Assembly (NCBI GenBank): GCA_008933045.1
Contig: WBXJ01000107.1
Span: forward strand, 1 to 9,874
DNA: 9,874 nt
Direction of reading: 5' to 3'
Source of the DNA: Verrucomicrobiota bacterium
GTDB lineage: Bacteria > Verrucomicrobiota > Verrucomicrobiia > Limisphaerales > SXQI01
The number at the start of each line of letters is the position of its first letter. The stretch's first letter is position 1. This document shows positions 6,237 through 9,874 of the stretch, one piece after another. A program made the position numbers and the translations under genes. A model generated the notes under the pieces. That model was not told the origin of the DNA. It did not search any database and was given only the letters and a program-made list of their open reading frames with translations.

Positions 6237-7460
6237 ATGAATTTGGATGTACTTTATTCCGAGCTAACGTTGAAAACTAAGTCCAAGCTTGTCCTCTTAG
6301 TGATGGATGGTTTGGGAGATCTGGCGACACGGCAGCAAAAGTACCTCACCCCTTTGGACAGTGCGCGGACTCCAAACCTCGATGCGTTGAGTAAGGATTC
6401 CGCACAGGGGCGGATGATTCCCGTCGCACCAGGAATCACACCGGGGAGTGGCCCAGGACACCTCGCTTTGTTTGGTTATGACCCGTTGGAATTTCAGGTC
6501 GGACGCGGAGTTATCGAGGCACTGGGTCTGGGGATCGAATTGAGAGCGGGCGATGTGGCGGCGAGGGCAAACTTTTGTACGCTGGATGCGAAGGGGATTG
6601 TGACAGATCGCCGTGCGGGCCGGATCGAGACGGAGGTCTGCGAATCGTTGTGCGATTTATTGTCGAAGAAGATCAAAAAAGTTGGCGATGCCGAGGTGAT
6701 CATCAAAGCAGGTAAAGGACACCGATTTGTGGTTTTGTTCCGTGGTAAAGGGCTTGAGGGGCCACTCACCGATGCCGATCCACACAGTGAGGGTAAGCCC
6801 ATTCCAAAGGTGGAAGCGGTGAACGCCAAGTCTGCAAAAGCCAAGAAAGCGGCGAAACTGGTGGCCGGTTTTTACGAACAAGCGTTGCCATTGTTGGCCA
6901 AAAAGACGCCCGCGAACGGATTCTTGATGCGTGGAATAGCCCATCAACCAGCGATCCCATTATTCGAAGATCGCTACTTGCTCAAGCCGGCCTGTATTGC
7001 TGTGTATCCGATGTACAAGGGGCTGGCGCAATTGGTGGGGATGACAAAGATTGAAGGTCCCCAAACAATCGCCGAGCAGTTTCAGGCTTATTTGGATCAC
7101 CACGATGACTTCGACTTTTTCTTTATCCACTACAAGTATACGGACATGCACGGTGAGGATGGAAATTTTACCGCCAAGAAAAAGGCGATCGAGGAGTTTG
7201 ATGCCGCCTTGCCGATCCTCATGAAGAAACGACCCGCAGTCATTGCTATCACTGGAGATCACTCCACGCCGTGTGCGATGAAGGGCCATTCGTGGCATCC
7301 ACAACCCGTGTTGCTCAACTCGGAAATTTCTGGGAGCGACAAGCTGAACCGCTTTACGGAGACGGACGCAAACCTAGGATCTCTCGGTGTCATGGAGGCA
7401 AAATTCCTGATGCGCCACATGCAAGCCAACGCGAGAATGTTTGATAAATTTGGCGCGTGA
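6237..7460 (+). CDS. apgM: Archaeal-type 2,3-bisphosphoglycerate-independent phosphoglycerate mutase
   Basis: A protein of 407 residues from ATG 6237. It interconverts 3- and 2-phosphoglycerate in glycolysis and gluconeogenesis using two divalent metals and a phosphoserine. Seen in order: LVLLVMDGLGD (18-28) with metal-binding D24; TPGSGPGHLALFGYDP (68-83) with the likely nucleophile S71; GRGVIEALG (89-97); ARANFCTLD and TDRRAGRI (109-130), typical of ApgM; KYTDMHGEDGN (300-310) with D303 and H305; ITGDHSTPC (338-346) with D341-H342; and KGHSWHPQP (349-357). Length agrees with ApgM (about 400), not with the longer bacterial GpmI. The frame stays open upstream to 5970, but that extension overlaps eboD antisense and has no family counterpart; ATG 6213 is an alternative start. 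Some database entries label this family phosphonopyruvate decarboxylase-related, which I would not follow here. Confidence 0.92.
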   Translation: MNLDVLYSELTLKTKSKLVLLVMDGLGDLATRQQKYLTPLDSARTPNLDALSKDSAQGRMIPVAPGITPGSGPGHLALFGYDPLEFQVGRGVIEALGLGIELRAGDVAARANFCTLDAKGIVTDRRAGRIETEVCESLCDLLSKKIKKVGDAEVIIKAGKGHRFVVLFRGKGLEGPLTDADPHSEGKPIPKVEAVNAKSAKAKKAAKLVAGFYEQALPLLAKKTPANGFLMRGIAHQPAIPLFEDRYLLKPACIAVYPMYKGLAQLVGMTKIEGPQTIAEQFQAYLDHHDDFDFFFIHYKYTDMHGEDGNFTAKKKAIEEFDAALPILMKKRPAVIAITGDHSTPCAMKGHSWHPQPVLLNSEISGSDKLNRFTETDANLGSLGVMEAKFLMRHMQANARMFDKFGA

Positions 7461-7490
7461 TCATGGAGTTGGGATCTCACCAAACCATGA
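7461..7490 (+). terminator. Imperfect hairpin directly after the apgM stop
   Basis: TCATGG (7461-7466) pairs with CCATGA (7485-7490), and inside it TTGG (7469-7472) pairs with CCAA (7480-7483), with a small asymmetric bulge and a seven-base loop. It begins on the base after the TGA stop. There is no U-run after it, so it may stabilise the mRNA end or pause polymerase rather than terminate. The remaining 53 bases before the next gene show nothing clear. Confidence 0.3.
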
Positions 7491-7543
7491 AGACGAAGCC
7501 CAGCAATTCGACCGTAATGACTCAACAGTTTCGTTAATCGTTC

Positions 7544-8296
7544 ATGAAAGCAGTCATCCTCGCCGCTGGTAAAGGCACACGCATGCGTGAGCTCACGCAG
7601 GAGCTTCCCAAGCCCATGTTGCGCGTGCAAGGGAAGCCCATTTTGGAGCACATTCTCGAGGGGTTAATCAGCGTGGGGATTCGCGAGTTTTGCATCATCA
7701 CTGGTTTCCGTGCGGATACGATTGAGGATTATTTTCAGTCGGGAGCGAAATGGGATGTAACAATCCAATACGCTCGACAAGAGGTGCAGGACGGGACAGG
7801 CAAAGCTCCTGAGTTAGCGGCAGAGTTTGTCGGGGCAGATACGTTTCTCCTCACCTACGGGGATATTCTGGTGAAAGCCGAGACTTATGCGGCGATGTTG
7901 GCGCGTTATCGTGAGGCGAATTTTTCAGGGCTAGTTACGGTGACTGGAAGCGAAGATGTGACGAAAGGTGGGCTGTTCTTTTTTGACAAAACTTTTTGCC
8001 TTAATCACCTTGTCGAAAAACCGACTCAAGCACAGTTGCTGGAGTTACAAGGCAGTGGTTGGATACAATCAGGAGAACCGGTGTGGTATAATGCGGGCGT
8101 GTATATTTTTGAGCCGGTCCTGTTTGACTACACGCGTAAACTCGAAAAATCGCCTCGAGATGAATACGAATTAACTGATGCGTTAAAGGCGTTGATCGAT
8201 TCTGGAAACAAGTTAGCTGGGTTAGAAATCAAAGGCCGGTGGGTCGATGTGCGCGATCCAGAGGTGCTGGCTGAACTGGCGGAGGGAAACCTCTGA
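7544..8296 (+). CDS. Sugar-1-phosphate nucleotidyltransferase
   Basis: A 250-residue member of the NTP_transferase (GT-A-like Rossmann) family. It should join an NTP with a sugar 1-phosphate to give an NDP-sugar and pyrophosphate. Visible motifs are the signature loop LAAGKGTRMRELT (6-18) with PKPML (22-26), which bind the nucleotide; TYGDILV (104-110) with metal-binding D107; VEKP (157-160); YNAGVYIFEP (182-191), binding the sugar; YELTDALKAL (208-217); and WVDVRDPE (233-240), with the second metal-binding Asp at about 235. Length is that of short members such as RfbF, HddC or MurU types, without the extra C-terminal beta-helix of GlmU. NTP and sugar cannot be named from motifs alone. ATG 7544 is chosen because the MKAVILAAG strand begins there; no Shine-Dalgarno is visible. 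A methyltransferase and a glycosyltransferase follow closely, suggesting glycan biosynthesis. Confidence 0.9.
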   Translation: MKAVILAAGKGTRMRELTQELPKPMLRVQGKPILEHILEGLISVGIREFCIITGFRADTIEDYFQSGAKWDVTIQYARQEVQDGTGKAPELAAEFVGADTFLLTYGDILVKAETYAAMLARYREANFSGLVTVTGSEDVTKGGLFFFDKTFCLNHLVEKPTQAQLLELQGSGWIQSGEPVWYNAGVYIFEPVLFDYTRKLEKSPRDEYELTDALKALIDSGNKLAGLEIKGRWVDVRDPEVLAELAEGNL

Positions 8297-8315
8297 ACAG
8301 TGACACCACTTGCGG

Positions 8316-9038
8316 ATGAAGACGCACTTATACAATGCGAAGCTGGGTAAGGTGAGGTGGTTTGTCACTCGCTTCGGTGCGATGGAGTTATTACTCAAAC
8401 CATTGCGAATATTGCTGGCTCCTCTGATTCTTTTTTTTCTCAAACCCACCGTGTTCTACTTTCAGAAGAACCGGCTAACCCAGTTTTATCACTCCTACAA
8501 TATGACCTGGGTATCCGAGCGCGGTGTCGAAATTCCGATCGCCCGTTTTTTTCTTGATCAGGTGGACAAGGCCGCTGTCTTAGAGGTTGGCAATGTGCTC
8601 TCGCATTATGGTCCTGTGACCCATGACGTTTTAGATAAATTTGAAAAAGGCACAGGGATCATTAATCAAGATATTGTCGATTATCACCCGCAAAAAAACT
8701 ACGCGCTAATCCTTTCCATTTCCACGATTGAACACATCGGTTTTGATGATGAGAACGAATCCAACTCAGCCGACAAAATCCTGAGCGCATTAGCCTCGTG
8801 TAAAACCCTACTTGCACCGGGCGGCACACTGCTGGTCACCGTGCCAATCGCCTACAACCCCGAACTCGATGAGTTGATTCGGGCCGAGCGTCTTCAATTC
8901 AATCGGGCGACATTTTTAAGGCGAACCGAGTCTCACCAATGGGTCGAGTGCTCTCAGTCCGAAGCACTCCTGTGCCGCTATAAATCCCCTTATCCTTACG
9001 CGAATGCCATCATGGTTGCCGAGTTTGGAAACAACTGA
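8316..9038 (+). CDS. Class I SAM-dependent methyltransferase-like protein
   Basis: A protein of 240 residues from ATG 8316; a TTG at 8310 in the same frame would add two residues. The C-terminal two thirds resemble a Rossmann methyltransferase: AVLEVGNVLSHYG (87-99) at motif I, the acidic end of the next strand in NQDIVDYHP (117-125), LILSISTIEHIGFDDE (131-146) at motif IV, and LLAPGGTLLVTVPIAYNPE (165-183) for the strand after. Motif I lacks the usual GxGxG. Residues 29-48 (PLRILLAPLILFFLKPTVFY) are strongly hydrophobic after a basic start and may anchor the protein to the membrane. It begins 19 bases after the nucleotidyltransferase and ends 3 bases before the glycosyltransferase, so co-transcription is likely. 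A sugar or lipid-linked glycan acceptor would fit; no acceptor is identified. Confidence 0.72.
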   Translation: MKTHLYNAKLGKVRWFVTRFGAMELLLKPLRILLAPLILFFLKPTVFYFQKNRLTQFYHSYNMTWVSERGVEIPIARFFLDQVDKAAVLEVGNVLSHYGPVTHDVLDKFEKGTGIINQDIVDYHPQKNYALILSISTIEHIGFDDENESNSADKILSALASCKTLLAPGGTLLVTVPIAYNPELDELIRAERLQFNRATFLRRTESHQWVECSQSEALLCRYKSPYPYANAIMVAEFGNN

Positions 9039-9041
9039 GCG

Positions 9042-9874
9042 ATGCGTTTCTTGATGCTGAATTGGCGGGATCCACGGAACCCGTTGGCCGGTGGAGCCGA
9101 GCGGGTGACGCTTGCCTACCTTTCAGCCCTTGCGTCGCGAGGTCACCAAGTCTACTGGTTCGCCAACAGTTTTGCCGATGCTCCCCAACAAGAATTGATT
9201 GATGGTATCACTGTAGTTCGCGGTGGCAGCATGGGCACTTCGATACTTCATGCTCGTCGTTGGTATCGCTCTCAAGCCCCATTTGATCTAGTGATTGACC
9301 AACATCACGGCATCCCTTGGTTCGCGCCGTGGTGGGCTCGAACTCGGGTGATAAGTTTTATCCATGAAGTGTTGGGACCCATTTGGAACTCGTTTTATCC
9401 TTGGCCATTGAGCGTGATTGGCCGGTATCAAGAAGCTTTGACGCAGTGGTTTTATCGAAATGTCCCCTTCTGGACTGCGTGCGAATCCACTGAGACGGCC
9501 CTGCGTCAACGGGGTGTGCGCGACGTGACTATTATTCGTTACGGCGTGGAGACTAACGCACTTCCGATACTTGATCCGAAGCCGTTCACCGTGCCCCTGC
9601 GTCTCGTCGTCGTTTCTCGTTTAGCACCGAACAAACGGATTGATCACGCCATCCACACTGTTGCGGAACTCGGGCGGCGTGGCGTGGAGACTCAGCTTGA
9701 AATTATCGGCGGAGGCGAATGTCGAGCCGCTTTAGAAGCCCAGAGCACCCTACTCTCCCTAAAGTCACACGTCACGTTTCTTGGCCCATTATCGGAATCT
9801 GAAAAAGATTCACACCTTCGCCAGGCGCACTTTATTCTGCACACTTCACAACGTGAAGGTTGGGGTTTGAACAT
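9042..9874 (+). CDS. Family-4 glycosyltransferase, 3' end outside window
   Basis: The frame from ATG 9042 stays open to the last base, giving 277 residues. The N-terminal domain begins FLMLNWRDPRNPLAGGAERV (3-22), where NPLAGGAE is the acceptor-side glycine-rich loop of GT4 enzymes, followed by LASRGHQVYWFA. A DLVIDQHHGIPWF strand and ISFIHEVLG follow at about 85-112. After the linker comes the second Rossmann domain: LRLVVVSRLAPNKRIDHAI, LEIIGGGECRAALE and VTFLGPLSESEK, then HTSQREGWGLN, which is the start of the E-x(7)-E donor-phosphate region and is cut before its second Glu. This is a retaining GT-B enzyme probably using an NDP-sugar at the cytosolic side of the membrane. Donor and acceptor are not readable. 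It starts 3 bases after the methyltransferase stop. Confidence 0.93.
   Translation, partial: MRFLMLNWRDPRNPLAGGAERVTLAYLSALASRGHQVYWFANSFADAPQQELIDGITVVRGGSMGTSILHARRWYRSQAPFDLVIDQHHGIPWFAPWWARTRVISFIHEVLGPIWNSFYPWPLSVIGRYQEALTQWFYRNVPFWTACESTETALRQRGVRDVTIIRYGVETNALPILDPKPFTVPLRLVVVSRLAPNKRIDHAIHTVAELGRRGVETQLEIIGGGECRAALEAQSTLLSLKSHVTFLGPLSESEKDSHLRQAHFILHTSQREGWGLN

Noticed and set aside
6494..7304. Several minus-strand frames inside apgM
   Set aside because: Shadows of a gene with all catalytic motifs in order on the plus strand.
1..9874. Search by eye for CRISPR repeats, insertion-sequence ends, attachment sites, toxin-antitoxin pairs or phage defence genes
   Set aside because: No regularly spaced direct repeats, terminal inverted repeats, transposase or integrase motifs were seen; every large frame is explained by metabolic, RNA-related or glycan genes.

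Overview
The window is a gene-dense bacterial chromosomal segment with eight complete protein genes, one or two more cut by the window ends, and no RNA gene, insertion sequence, phage gene or CRISPR array that I can see. Base composition is near balanced. Most starts lack a good Shine-Dalgarno sequence, and GTG and possibly TTG starts occur. The protein set suggests Verrucomicrobiota: a PQQ-type beta-propeller tail, a short GreA/GreB-like factor with a KAENKYDTRGLEA block, a DUF1232 protein, a long-N-terminus serine acetyltransferase and an archaeal-type phosphoglycerate mutase. This lineage call is an inference from remembered family resemblance, not from a search.

Left part (1-1923, plus strand): the end of a PQQ-like beta-propeller protein, a GreA/GreB-family elongation factor, and a DusB-like tRNA-dihydrouridine synthase. 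A hairpin overlaps the stop codon of the Gre gene.

Middle part (1935-6032, minus strand, read right to left): an EboD-type sugar phosphate cyclase (3-dehydroquinate synthase relative), an EboF-type alkaline-phosphatase/nucleotide-pyrophosphatase-fold protein, a serine O-acetyltransferase, and a small DUF1232 protein. Gaps of 67, 19 and 64 bases make one transcription unit plausible. The first two genes belong to the ebo (edb) family set, which has been linked to export or transport of secondary metabolites in cyanobacteria, algae-associated bacteria and pseudomonads. Here they appear without eboA, eboB, eboC or eboE in view. This is the most interesting part of the window.

Right part (6033-9874, plus strand): a divergent intergenic region holds an 8-bp-arm inverted repeat over the eboD start and a plausible sigma70-type promoter facing right. 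It is followed by an archaeal-type cofactor-independent phosphoglycerate mutase (apgM), a sugar-1-phosphate nucleotidyltransferase, a SAM-methyltransferase-like protein and a family-4 glycosyltransferase that runs off the window. The last three are tightly packed and look like the start of a surface glycan or glycoconjugate locus.
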